Assembly (NCBI GenBank): GCA_003217835.1
Contig: QHMQ01000079.1
Coordinates: 1 to 8,937 of the forward strand
DNA length: 8,937 nt
Origin: Verrucomicrobiota bacterium
GTDB taxonomy: Bacteria > Verrucomicrobiota > Verrucomicrobiia > Chthoniobacterales > UBA10450
Reading direction: 5' to 3'
The number at the start of each line of letters is the position of its first letter. Position 1 is the first letter of the stretch. Of this stretch, positions 1 to 6,938 are shown piece by piece. The translations under genes were made by a program, and so were the position numbers. The notes under the pieces were generated by a model. The model was not told where the DNA came from. It saw only the letters and a program-made list of their open reading frames with translations, and ran no database searches.

Positions 1-719
1 CGGTAAAACCCTCTGCCCTCTCCGCCTTGGCCGCTGGTCCCGTCTCCCAGTCGAACGAAAATAGCGATGTGAACCGACATCAGTAGGGGGACCAAAAAGC
101 CTGGGATCAAGAGCCACGGCAGCGTTGTCATGATGGCCGAGCTGGGTTCCGCGAAAATCAAGCGCAATGGACCGGGCGATGACGTTGCTCCTAATGCGAC
201 AGCGGCGATCAAATCCACGATTCCGATCATATTCCAAATCCATACAATCGGGCGAGCGTTTGCGCCCTGCCGGTACACAAGCCATGCGACTAGCGGGGCG
301 GTCAGGCCGACAAAAGTATCGCCCCAGCCCGCAACCGGCGCGAACGGCGCTGGCAGCCGGCCGGCCCCATAAAGAACAATAAACGTGATTCCGAGAAGAC
401 GAACCGTGTGCACACCGACAAGGAGCGACAGCGACACTCGGTGAAAACCTTCGCGCAACGATTTTACGCAGGCGACCGTTATGCAGAGAATCGCTATTGG
501 GAGCGTCACGGCGAGGACAAGACCGGGCGTGCCGAGGCCGTGTTCGTAATACAGCGCGCGCGTCGCGGCCAGAATTACTACGAGCACGAACCAAACGCTA
601 AGCCAGGCAGCTGAGCGAATTCGTGTCCCCGCATTGAAACCGAATCCGATCGACAAAGCAGCGATCACGATGGCCGCCGAGGCGGTTAATTCAATGGAAC
701 TTAGCAGATCAATATTCAC
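1..719 (-). CDS. Multi-pass membrane protein of unknown function (3' end beyond the window)
   Basis: An open frame runs from a GTG at 719-717 to the left edge without a stop (239 complete codons). I do not recognise a named family. The translation is strongly hydrophobic, with about six candidate membrane segments near residues 10-28, 36-57, 64-85, 96-118, 134-149 and 158-178, plus a last one at about 200-224 containing PWLLIPGFLVPLL and MSVHIAIFVRL. Short arginine-containing loops separate them. The pattern VHTVRLLG (103-110), then a GWGD motif (131-134), then a conserved-looking last helix resembles a widespread uncharacterised membrane protein type, but that is from memory. After residue 224 the chain turns hydrophilic and glycine-rich, so the end is probably near. 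It starts 50 bases after speA on the same strand and may be cotranscribed. No strong ribosome binding site is visible; an in-frame TTG at 764-762 is an alternative start. The plus-strand frames here are shadows. Confidence 0.72.
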   Translation of the reverse strand, partial: MNIDLLSSIELTASAAIVIAALSIGFGFNAGTRIRSAAWLSVWFVLVVILAATRALYYEHGLGTPGLVLAVTLPIAILCITVACVKSLREGFHRVSLSLLVGVHTVRLLGITFIVLYGAGRLPAPFAPVAGWGDTFVGLTAPLVAWLVYRQGANARPIVWIWNMIGIVDLIAAVALGATSSPGPLRLIFAEPSSAIMTTLPWLLIPGFLVPLLMSVHIAIFVRLGDGTSGQGGEGRGFY

Positions 720-769
720 AGACGGACTTAAACTGGAAGCCTCGACGTAAGCTGCAGGAGTCAACCGCG

Positions 770-2764
770 CTAGCTCAGGGGCAACCAGTTGCCCGGTTGC
801 GGCGAGGGCTTTGCCCCATTGAACGAAAGATAAGTGTATTCCTGAAGGAGACGCTCGTAGTCGGAGAGGAGTTTCATCGCATCATTTGGCTTGAGCCGAT
901 CGGATTTGATTGCGGCGTCGACTTCCGATTTGAGAAGCCGCATGAGCTCGACTTTGTCCCATTGCGTCATGGCAAGCACTTCGCCGATGGTGCTGCCTTC
1001 AATCACTTCTTCGATGTACCAACCCGATTCTTCATCGGGATCCAGAAAAACGTGTACCTCGGTCACGCGTCCAAACAAATTGTGGAGGTCGCCCATGATG
1101 TCCTGATAAGCGCCCACCATGAAAACGCCGATGTAATACATCTCGCCAGGCGAGATGCGATGGAGCGGCAGCGTCTCTTTCACATCCGGGAGGTCGATGA
1201 ATTTTGCGATTTTGCCGTCGGAATCGCAGGTGATGTCAACGATCATGCCGTTGCGATCGGGCGGAGTGGTGAGTCGATGGATCGGCATGATTGGAAACAG
1301 TTGACCGAGCGCCCAGTGATCGAGCAGGGACTGAAAAATGGAAAAGTTGCAGATGTATTGATCTCCCAGTGAGATCTCAAGCTGCTTTACTTCCTCCGGC
1401 ACAAAGCGCAGACCGCGATGCATGTTCACGATCTGCTGCGCAAGCTGCCAGTAAACGGTCTCGATCTTCGCTTTGGATTCCAGATCGAGCAGCCCGAGAT
1501 CGAACATTTGCTGCGATTCTTCCTTGATCTGCTGGCTGTCATGCAGGCTTTCTATTCGGTTGCCGCGCTTCAGTCGCTGTTTCACATCGAGGATGTCGCC
1601 CACGAGTTTGTGATCTTTTCCGGTCGCTTCGACCTTGAGTTTCGGCGCGGTTCTCTCGATGGAGCTAAAAGCTTCGATCACGAGAACCGAATGATGCGCG
1701 ACAATCGCGCGTCCGCCTTCGCTCACGATCGCGGGATGCGCGACACCTTCGGAATCGCACACGTCCATGATGTTCCAAACAACGTCGTTAGCATATTCCT
1801 GGAGGGAATAATTGGTGGAACTGTCGAAATCGCTCCGTGAGCCATCGTAATCAACGCCAAGACCGCCGCCGACATCGAGATAACCGAGCTTGTAGCCAAG
1901 TTTGGCGAGCTTTGCGTAATAGCGGGCCGCTTCCCGCACGGCGCGCTTGATCGTCGAGATGTCCGGCACCTGCGATCCGACGTGGAAATGAACAAGTTTT
2001 AGGCAATGGGTCAGACCGGCGTCTTTCAACATCTGACTTGCAGCAATCAGATTGGTTGTATCGAGGCCGAACTTCGCGTTTTCACCGCCGCTCGGCGACC
2101 ATTTGCCAGATCCTTTGCTGTGCAAGCGCACGCGAATACCGATGTCCGGTTCGACGCCGACTTCGTTTGAAGTTCGGATGGTTTGCTCAAGCTCTTCCAG
2201 CTTTTCGATAACAATGATGACCGATTTACCGAGCTTGCGGCCGAGGAGTGCAATACGAATGAACGCGGGATCTTTGTAGCCGTTGCAAATGATCAGACTT
2301 TCCGGGTCCTTGTGCATAGCCAGCGCGGCGACCAGTTCCGGTTTGCTGCCGGCTTCGAGCCCGAAGTGAAACTGCCGGCCGGCATCGACAATCTCTTCGA
2401 TAACTTCGCGCAATTGGTTGACCTTAATCGGGAAAACGCCGCGATACTCGTTGCGATAACCGAACTCAGACATCGCGGTTTCAAATGCGCGATTGATCGA
2501 TTCGACACGATGCCGCAGCAAATCCTGAAGCCGGATTACCAGCGGAAAACCTAGCCCGCGATTGCGTGCTTCGTTGACGACTTCAAGGAGGTCGATGCAA
2601 CCGCCATTTTCCTGCAATGGACGCGCCTCCACGTTCCCTGAGCCGTTGATTGTAAAGTAACCACGGCCCCATCCATCCACGTTGTAAGTAGCGATGGCGG
2701 ACTCAACGTCCCACTCAGTTTTCATCTGTGGTTTGTGACGCGGCGGCAAGCCGCAAACGCACAT
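770..2764 (-). CDS. speA: Biosynthetic arginine decarboxylase (SpeA type)
   Basis: Cytoplasmic PLP enzyme of the alanine-racemase-fold decarboxylase group. It converts arginine to agmatine and CO2, the first step of the agmatine route to putrescine and other polyamines. The 664 residues match the family length (about 630-660). The PLP lysine is K114 in FPIKVNQ (111-117). HFHVGSQ is at 259-265, the glycine-rich phosphate-binding DVGGGLGVDY at 297-306, and SEGGRA at 348-353. The probable catalytic cysteine is C513 in DITCDSDGK (510-518), contributed across the dimer. The first 13 residues are not family-like; an internal ATG at 2725 (MKTEWDVES) could be the true start. The 2764 ATG has a GGTGA about 5 bases upstream, so I keep it. 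The C-terminus carries roughly 18 residues beyond the usual YTYL ending. The gene is divergent from the DUF151 gene and followed closely by the membrane protein gene at the left edge. Confidence 0.96.
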   Translation of the reverse strand: MCVCGLPPRHKPQMKTEWDVESAIATYNVDGWGRGYFTINGSGNVEARPLQENGGCIDLLEVVNEARNRGLGFPLVIRLQDLLRHRVESINRAFETAMSEFGYRNEYRGVFPIKVNQLREVIEEIVDAGRQFHFGLEAGSKPELVAALAMHKDPESLIICNGYKDPAFIRIALLGRKLGKSVIIVIEKLEELEQTIRTSNEVGVEPDIGIRVRLHSKGSGKWSPSGGENAKFGLDTTNLIAASQMLKDAGLTHCLKLVHFHVGSQVPDISTIKRAVREAARYYAKLAKLGYKLGYLDVGGGLGVDYDGSRSDFDSSTNYSLQEYANDVVWNIMDVCDSEGVAHPAIVSEGGRAIVAHHSVLVIEAFSSIERTAPKLKVEATGKDHKLVGDILDVKQRLKRGNRIESLHDSQQIKEESQQMFDLGLLDLESKAKIETVYWQLAQQIVNMHRGLRFVPEEVKQLEISLGDQYICNFSIFQSLLDHWALGQLFPIMPIHRLTTPPDRNGMIVDITCDSDGKIAKFIDLPDVKETLPLHRISPGEMYYIGVFMVGAYQDIMGDLHNLFGRVTEVHVFLDPDEESGWYIEEVIEGSTIGEVLAMTQWDKVELMRLLKSEVDAAIKSDRLKPNDAMKLLSDYERLLQEYTYLSFNGAKPSPQPGNWLPLS

Positions 2765-2802
2765 TCAATCACCAAGTCGAACATGCAAGCCCACTTAAGG
2801 AA

Positions 2803-2831
2803 ATTTTCGGCACTTATTCACAGCGAGCCAA
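2803..2831 (-). promoter_or_regulatory. Candidate sigma70-like promoter for speA
   Basis: On the minus strand TTGGCT (2831-2826) and GAAAAT (2808-2803) are separated by exactly 17 bases, each matching 4 of 6 consensus positions. The predicted start, near 2796, would leave a leader of about 32 bases before the ATG at 2764. This is pattern matching only, with no experimental support. Confidence 0.35.
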
Positions 2832-2839
2832 GTTGGATC

Positions 2840-2857
2840 CGAGCAGGTCATTGCTCG
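2840..2857. repeat. Perfect 6-bp dyad in the speA/DUF151 divergent region
   Basis: CGAGCA (2840-2845) and TGCTCG (2852-2857) form an exact inverted repeat around a 6-base centre. It lies just upstream of a TAGAAT (2863-2868) that would serve as a -10 box for the plus-strand gene, though no good -35 box is present. Just past the speA -35 box, it could be an operator for either gene; it could also be chance. Confidence 0.25.
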
Positions 2858-2960
2858 ATGTTTAGAATCATGCGACTTCGATGCCATTTTGCCAGCGCGC
2901 GAGCGAGCACATGATGCGCCGTTGCTTGTTTTTCATCCTCGGGCAGCTACCGTCCATCTG

Positions 2961-3437
2961 ATGAACAAAACGGTGATCGAAGTGCAAGTGCGGGCTGTTT
3001 TGCCGACGAGCGGCGGGTGCGCGGTGTTTATCGGAAATAATGACAAGGTGTTCATCATTTATGTCGATCAAACTGTGGGCGGCGCGATTACCATGTTCAT
3101 GCGCCAGATCACCAAGGAGCGTCCCCTCACCCATGATCTCATCGGACATTTGATGACGGCCCTCGGCGCGAAGGTCGAGCGAGTCATCATCAATGATCTC
3201 AAGAATGCAACCTACTATGCGCGCGTCATCATTCGTGTTGAAAACGAATTGCATCAGAAAAAAATCATCGAGCTTGATGGGCGACCGAGCGATTGCATCG
3301 CGATGGCGACACAGCAAAAGGCGCCCATTTACGTGAGCCAAGATGTTTGGGACGAAGTGGACGATATGAGCGACGTCCTGCGCAAAATGGAGGAAGAAGG
3401 GCTAAAGCCCGATCCTGAGACTGAATCGGAAGAGTGA
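2961..3437 (+). CDS. DUF151 / bifunctional nuclease (BFN) domain protein
   Basis: A 158-residue protein covering essentially one DUF151 domain. The family is named for plant and bacterial members reported to have DNase and RNase activity, but the physiological role in bacteria is unclear. Family features visible are the N-terminal strand MNKTVIEVQVRAV, the TKERPLTHDLIG segment (51-62), and the diagnostic LDGRPSDCIAMA (105-116), where family members usually read SRPSDAIALA. The end is acidic (residues 131-158, rich in D and E). I place the start at the ATG at 2961, where homology begins. The open frame extends upstream to 2889, but those 24 residues look like translated leader. No clear Shine-Dalgarno is present. 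It is the only plus-strand gene, divergent from speA and convergent with ptsI, so it is likely monocistronic. A 157-residue minus-strand frame over it (2868-3341) is a shadow. Confidence 0.9.
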   Translation: MNKTVIEVQVRAVLPTSGGCAVFIGNNDKVFIIYVDQTVGGAITMFMRQITKERPLTHDLIGHLMTALGAKVERVIINDLKNATYYARVIIRVENELHQKKIIELDGRPSDCIAMATQQKAPIYVSQDVWDEVDDMSDVLRKMEEEGLKPDPETESEE

Positions 3438-3501
3438 ATCTGTCGCTTGCTCTGCGAAAATGAGATAAAGCGGTCGTGCGACGCGCATAGAGCCTTTAAC
3501 A

Positions 3502-5271
3502 TCAGCCCAGTAAGTCGCCGTAGCGCTTGTTCGCTAACTCCAAGCACCGCGCCAGAATCTCCGATGGCGTCTGAAGCTTGAGCGTTTCCTCGACAAGCTC
3601 GCGGCATTCAGGAATAGCCAGACTTTGCACCGCGCGCTTGACCCGCGGCACAAGGGTCGCCCCCGCGCTCAACTCGTCCATGCCCAGCCCGAGCAAAAGC
3701 GGAATGAGCGCGACGTCTCCCGCCATCTCGCCGCAAACACCGACCCAGATATCGTTCGCATGCGCAGCATCGGCGATCATTTTAAGCAAACGCAGTACCG
3801 CCGGATGGGTCGGCTCGTAGAGATGCGCGATCCTCTCGTTCACGCGATCGACTGCGAGCGCGTACTGAATGAGATCGTTTGTTCCGATACTGAAAAAATC
3901 GACTTCCCGCGCGAGCACGTCGGCGGAAATGGCGGCACTCGGGATTTCGATCATCGCGCCAACTTCCGTTTTGTCGCCGACGTCGATCTTCGATGCACAC
4001 AACTCCTCCTTGCATTCGGCGAGCACGGATATTGCGCCGCGCAATTCGTCCAGGCCGGATATCATTGGAAACATGATTTTTACATTCCCCACAGCGCTGG
4101 CGCGAAGAATGGCGCGCAACTGCGTTTTGAAGATGTCGATGTTCTCGAGGCAGAAACGGATCGCACGCCAGCCGAGAAATGGGTTCAACTCGTCGCTGAT
4201 ATCCACAGTTCCGGGGGCCAATTTGTCGCCGCCGAGATCAAAGGTTCGAATAATCAAAGGGTCGGGCCGGACGCGCTCCGCCACTTTTCGATAAGTTTCG
4301 TATTGTTCATCTTCTGTCGGCAGAGTGCTACGGTTCAAGTAAAGGAACTCGGTGCGATAAAGCCCGATTCCCTCCGCGCCGTTGGCAGCGACGGCATCGA
4401 CGTCCTCTGGAAGCTCAATGTTGGCCGAGAGGACAATGTGGCGGCCATCGCGCGTCGTGGACGCTGTTTCGCGAAGCTCTTTCAACTGCGCCACGACTTT
4501 GACTCTTCTCGATTCGATTTCGCCGTAACGCTTAAGCGTTTCCGGCGTTGGATCGACAATGAGAAAGCCGTTGGTTCCATCGAGGAGCACGTGCTGACCG
4601 GTCTCAAGTCTTTCCGTGATATCGTGCAAACCGACCACCGCGGGAATGTTGAGCGAGCGTGCCATAATCGCGGTATGCGAAGTGCGACTGCCCAGATCGG
4701 TGGCAAGCCCAAGCACGTGTTCCCGATTCATCGCCGCCGTGTCCGACGGCGTCAGATTGTGCGCGATGAGAATGTGTGGTTCGCTTAGTCCAAGAAATGT
4801 TTTGGGTGCTTTGCCCTGTAAATTTCGAATCACGCGCTTCGTCACGTCCTGAATATCCAGCGCGCGCTCGCGCAAATAGGGATCATCGATCTTATTGAGG
4901 GTCTCAGCATAGGTCGTGGCAACTTCCTGAAACACCCATTCGACATTGCAGAGGTCGGTTTCGAGTTTCCGCAGCACTTCGTCAATCAAAGTCCGGTCCT
5001 CGACCACCAGAAGGTGAGCATCGAAAATGGCCGCGTCTTTTGCTCCGATTGATTCCGCGATGCGCTGTTGCATCTCTAGAATCTGCATACGTGTTTGAAT
5101 GAGGGCGGCTTCGAAGCGCCCAATTTCATCCGTGACTTGGGAAGGCGAGATGCGGTAGCGCGCGACGTCGTCAAGATCGTCGCGAACGACATGAATCTGG
5201 CCGTGGGCAATTCCCGGCGAGACGCCCGCGCCTTCAAACCGAATTTCCTGTCGCGCGTTTTGCTCGTTCAT
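3502..5271 (-). CDS. ptsI: PTS enzyme I (phosphoenolpyruvate-protein phosphotransferase)
   Basis: Cytoplasmic enzyme that autophosphorylates from PEP and passes the phosphate to the HPr active-site histidine. Its 589 residues compare with about 575 in E. coli. The N-terminal HPr-binding and swivel domains include the phospho-accepting H199 in GSRTSHTAIMARS (194-206). The C-terminal PEP-binding barrel has R306 in LYRTEFLYL, R342 in IIRTFDLGGDK, R369 in NPFLGWRAIR, metal-ligand candidates E442 (MIEIPSA) and D466 (SIGTNDL), and catalytic C513 in GVCGEMAGD. All key residues are present, so it should be active. It lies 47 bases after HPr in the same orientation, downstream in one probable hprK-ptsH-ptsI operon. 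The ribosome binding site before the ATG at 5271 is weak. A 387-codon plus-strand frame inside it (3625-4788) is an antisense shadow with no recognisable domain. Only 64 bases separate its stop from the convergent DUF151 gene, and no convincing terminator is visible there. Confidence 0.97.
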   Translation of the reverse strand: MNEQNARQEIRFEGAGVSPGIAHGQIHVVRDDLDDVARYRISPSQVTDEIGRFEAALIQTRMQILEMQQRIAESIGAKDAAIFDAHLLVVEDRTLIDEVLRKLETDLCNVEWVFQEVATTYAETLNKIDDPYLRERALDIQDVTKRVIRNLQGKAPKTFLGLSEPHILIAHNLTPSDTAAMNREHVLGLATDLGSRTSHTAIMARSLNIPAVVGLHDITERLETGQHVLLDGTNGFLIVDPTPETLKRYGEIESRRVKVVAQLKELRETASTTRDGRHIVLSANIELPEDVDAVAANGAEGIGLYRTEFLYLNRSTLPTEDEQYETYRKVAERVRPDPLIIRTFDLGGDKLAPGTVDISDELNPFLGWRAIRFCLENIDIFKTQLRAILRASAVGNVKIMFPMISGLDELRGAISVLAECKEELCASKIDVGDKTEVGAMIEIPSAAISADVLAREVDFFSIGTNDLIQYALAVDRVNERIAHLYEPTHPAVLRLLKMIADAAHANDIWVGVCGEMAGDVALIPLLLGLGMDELSAGATLVPRVKRAVQSLAIPECRELVEETLKLQTPSEILARCLELANKRYGDLLG

Positions 5272-5303
5272 CCAACTGCGAGGTTACTTGGGATGTCAAC
5301 TCG

Positions 5304-5315
5304 CGAAAGCTTTCG
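5304..5315. repeat. 12-bp perfect palindrome between ptsH and ptsI
   Basis: CGAAAGCTTTCG is self-complementary and sits in the 47-base gap between the HPr stop and the EI start. As RNA it is too tight for a normal hairpin loop but could form a small stem or modulate mRNA stability between the two genes. There is no T tract, so it is not a standard terminator. Confidence 0.3.
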
Positions 5316-5318
5316 GAA

Positions 5319-5630
5319 TCAATCTTCGTTGAAACGCGCGTTGATTAATTCCTCAAGCTCTTCGATGGCTTTACCAGCATCCGGGCCTTCGCAGCGGATC
5401 CGCAGCCTCGATCCCTGCCCGGCTGCCAGCATCATTAAGCCCATGATACTCTTGCCATTTACCTCTTCGCCTTCCTTCGCCACCCAAATTTCCGAGCGAT
5501 AACGGCTTGCGATGCGCACAAACATCGCTGCCGGGCGCGCGTGGAGACCGAGTCGGTTCACAATCGGAATTTCCTTCTCGATCTTCTGGCTGGACGCAAC
5601 GCGACTCGCTCTTCGATTCAATAAACCCAT
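5319..5630 (-). CDS. ptsH: HPr phosphocarrier protein
   Basis: Small cytoplasmic phosphocarrier of the PTS. The EI-dependent site is H30 in NRLGLHARPAAMFV (25-38). The regulatory serine is S61 in VNGKSIMGLMML (57-68), equivalent to Ser46 of Firmicutes HPr and the substrate of HPr kinase. At 103 residues it is longer than the usual 85-90 because of a basic N-terminal extension of about 15 residues (MGLLNRRASRVASSQ). The start at 5630 is supported by an AAGGA about 8-9 bases upstream, inside the end of hprK. Only 4 bases separate it from the hprK stop, so the two are very likely translationally coupled. Ser61 together with an adjacent kinase gene indicates control by dual phosphorylation. Confidence 0.96.
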   Translation of the reverse strand: MGLLNRRASRVASSQKIEKEIPIVNRLGLHARPAAMFVRIASRYRSEIWVAKEGEEVNGKSIMGLMMLAAGQGSRLRIRCEGPDAGKAIEELEELINARFNED

Positions 5631-5634
5631 TAAG

Positions 5635-6627
5635 TCATTCCTTGTGCTCCATTAAGTTGAGCAACTTGGTGTTAAATTCGAGCGCGCTGTTCTGGCCAAG
5701 TCCCTTCAGTTTTTGATCCATTGCCGCGACTTCGATTAGACGCGCCATATCGCGGCCCGGTCGCACCGGAATTGTCACATGCGGCACCTGGAGCCCAAGA
5801 ATCTCGTAAAATTCCTGGTCAAGGCCGATCCGATCAACGGCCTCGACCTCCTGCCATTCCTTCAGGGTGACAACAAGATCGAGGCGTTTCTCGATTCGAA
5901 TACTGCCAATGCCGAAAACAGAAGCCACGTTGATGATCCCGATCCCACGGACCTCGATGTGATTGCGAGTCAGTTCTGGCGCCGTCGCCATAAGCTCGCG
6001 ACCTTCGAGCGAAGTGATTCGCGTCACGTCATCAGCTACGAGGCTGTAGCCACGCTCGATTAAGCCAAGAACGCATTCACTTTTCCCGATACCGCTCGCG
6101 CCGCGAATTAAAACTCCCACGCCCAAAATATCCACCATGCTGCCGAACTCGGTCACCGTCGGCGAAAAATCGACTTCAAGAGCGATAGTCGCCGCGTTGA
6201 TAAAGTTCATCGTGATCATCGGGGTGCGAAACACCGCGATCTCTGCTTCCTGGGTCACGGCGAGCAACTCCGGCGCAAGGTGAAATCCGCGTGACATCAC
6301 CAAGCAAGGGATCTTGCGCTCACAAAGCGCGCGAAATCGTCTGACCCGTACTCTTGCAGTCAGACTTTTCAGATATGAGTGCTCCGCTGCACCGAGCACC
6401 TGGACACGTTTCTCTGCGAAATAAGTGTAGAATCCGGAAAGCGCCAGACCGGGACGATTGATCGTGGGCTCGCGAATCTTTCGATGAAAGCCTACGCGCG
6501 GCCCTTCTAACTTCATGTGCAGCTTCTCAGCATGAGAATCGTAAAAACTCTCGACCGTAACTACCGGGACGCTTTTCTGCTGATCGCTTGTCGACGTAAT
6601 CTTTTGGGTCCCGCTTTGCTGCGCCAT
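5635..6627 (-). CDS. hprK: HPr kinase/phosphorylase
   Basis: Bifunctional enzyme that phosphorylates HPr on its regulatory serine using ATP or PPi and can remove the phosphate. Length is 330 residues against about 310 in Firmicutes, with the extra in the N-terminal region. The N-terminal domain spans roughly 20-150. The C-terminal kinase domain has the P-loop GASGIGKS (176-183), LVADD (196-200), the HprK signature EVRGIGIINV (225-234), and the C-terminal loop PVRPGRD (287-293) followed by IEVAAM. Odd point: where Firmicutes enzymes have an active-site His in an HG motif 15 residues before the P-loop (His140 of B. subtilis, from memory), this protein has F161 (EFGSMVD). First gene of the hprK-ptsH-ptsI cluster. 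A possible promoter is TTGGAA (6666-6661), 18 bases, TAGAAG (6642-6637), which would give a very short leader; confidence in that is low. No strong ribosome binding site precedes the ATG. Confidence 0.95.
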   Translation of the reverse strand: MAQQSGTQKITSTSDQQKSVPVVTVESFYDSHAEKLHMKLEGPRVGFHRKIREPTINRPGLALSGFYTYFAEKRVQVLGAAEHSYLKSLTARVRVRRFRALCERKIPCLVMSRGFHLAPELLAVTQEAEIAVFRTPMITMNFINAATIALEVDFSPTVTEFGSMVDILGVGVLIRGASGIGKSECVLGLIERGYSLVADDVTRITSLEGRELMATAPELTRNHIEVRGIGIINVASVFGIGSIRIEKRLDLVVTLKEWQEVEAVDRIGLDQEFYEILGLQVPHVTIPVRPGRDMARLIEVAAMDQKLKGLGQNSALEFNTKLLNLMEHKE

Positions 6628-6700
6628 TGGTGTTAACTTCTAACGTGAATGACAGTCAATTTCCAATAGACATCGCGCGTTTGACTTAAGATTGCGACGT

Positions 6701-6716
6701 ATCGCTGAATAGCGAT
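6701..6716. repeat. Short perfect hairpin upstream of hprK
   Basis: ATCGCT and AGCGAT flank a 4-base GAAT centre, giving an exact 6-bp stem. Outer TTGC (6693-6696 region) and GCAA (6717-6720) could extend it with an asymmetric bulge. It lies about 75 bases upstream of the hprK start and could be part of its leader or an operator. There is no T tract on either side. Confidence 0.3.
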
Positions 6717-6790
6717 GCAAGGCCGACGTCGAGCACGGTGTGAGTAAGCCAAAGAAAGTTACGGCTTGAACAGGGCACGGCTGATATTTC

Positions 6791-6938
6791 AGCGGAAGTT
6801 GCGCTGAGCATTTAGGAGATTGGTACAACCAGGCCTGTCGAAAATTCAGCTTGCCATTTTTGTGTCAACTCGGGCGCAGGGAAAGGGGCGCGACAGGCGA
6901 AACCTACTGACTCGTCGTGACCGAGCGGAAGTTGCGCT
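6791..6938. repeat. 15-bp exact direct repeat flanking the antiporter 3' end
   Basis: AGCGGAAGTTGCGCT occurs at 6791-6805 and again at 6924-6938, 133 bases apart. The second copy runs into the last base of the antiporter stop codon (6940-6938). An exact 15-base match within 150 bases is unlikely by chance. It could reflect a short duplication, a slippage or deletion event, or the footprint of an inserted segment. No transposase or larger repeat is visible. Confidence 0.5.
6833..6898. repeat. 8-bp inverted repeat, arms 6833-6840 and 6891-6898
   Basis: GCCTGTCG (6833-6840) is exactly complementary to CGACAGGC (6891-6898), with 50 bases between. It lies between the two copies of the direct repeat. 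On the minus strand it falls 40-100 bases after the antiporter stop. It could form a long-range stem in a transcript reading through to hprK, but it has no terminator-like T tract. Confidence 0.3.

Larger units (their letters stand above)
6628..6937. other. Intergenic region between the antiporter remnant and hprK
   Basis: These 310 bases contain no gene I can support. A 62-codon minus-strand frame (6640-6828) has no recognisable motif. The region holds a hairpin (6701-6716), an 8-bp inverted repeat (6833-6840 with 6891-6898) and one full copy plus most of a second copy of a 15-bp direct repeat. On the minus strand a perfect TTGACA (6868-6863) is present, but no acceptable -10 box lies at the right distance. 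Any hprK promoter should fall in this region. Confidence 0.6.

Noticed and set aside
130..614. Three short plus-strand frames near the left edge
   Set aside because: They are shadows of the membrane protein frame read on the minus strand.
797..1840. Plus-strand frames of 191 and 140 codons within speA
   Set aside because: Antisense to conserved SpeA sequence, without motifs or ribosome binding sites.
2868..3341. A 157-codon minus-strand frame over the DUF151 gene
   Set aside because: The plus-strand frame has clear DUF151 motifs; the opposite frame has no recognisable features.
3625..4788. A 387-codon open frame on the plus strand inside ptsI
   Set aside because: It is exactly antisense to a fully conserved EI gene, shows no domain, and has the composition expected of a mirrored high-G+C coding frame.
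6640..6828. A 62-codon minus-strand frame upstream of hprK
   Set aside because: No ribosome binding site and no family resemblance; it lies in a repeat-containing intergenic stretch.
6846..6868. A perfect TTGACA on the minus strand as an hprK promoter
   Set aside because: No acceptable -10 box at 15-19 bases spacing; the best has 3 of 6 matches.
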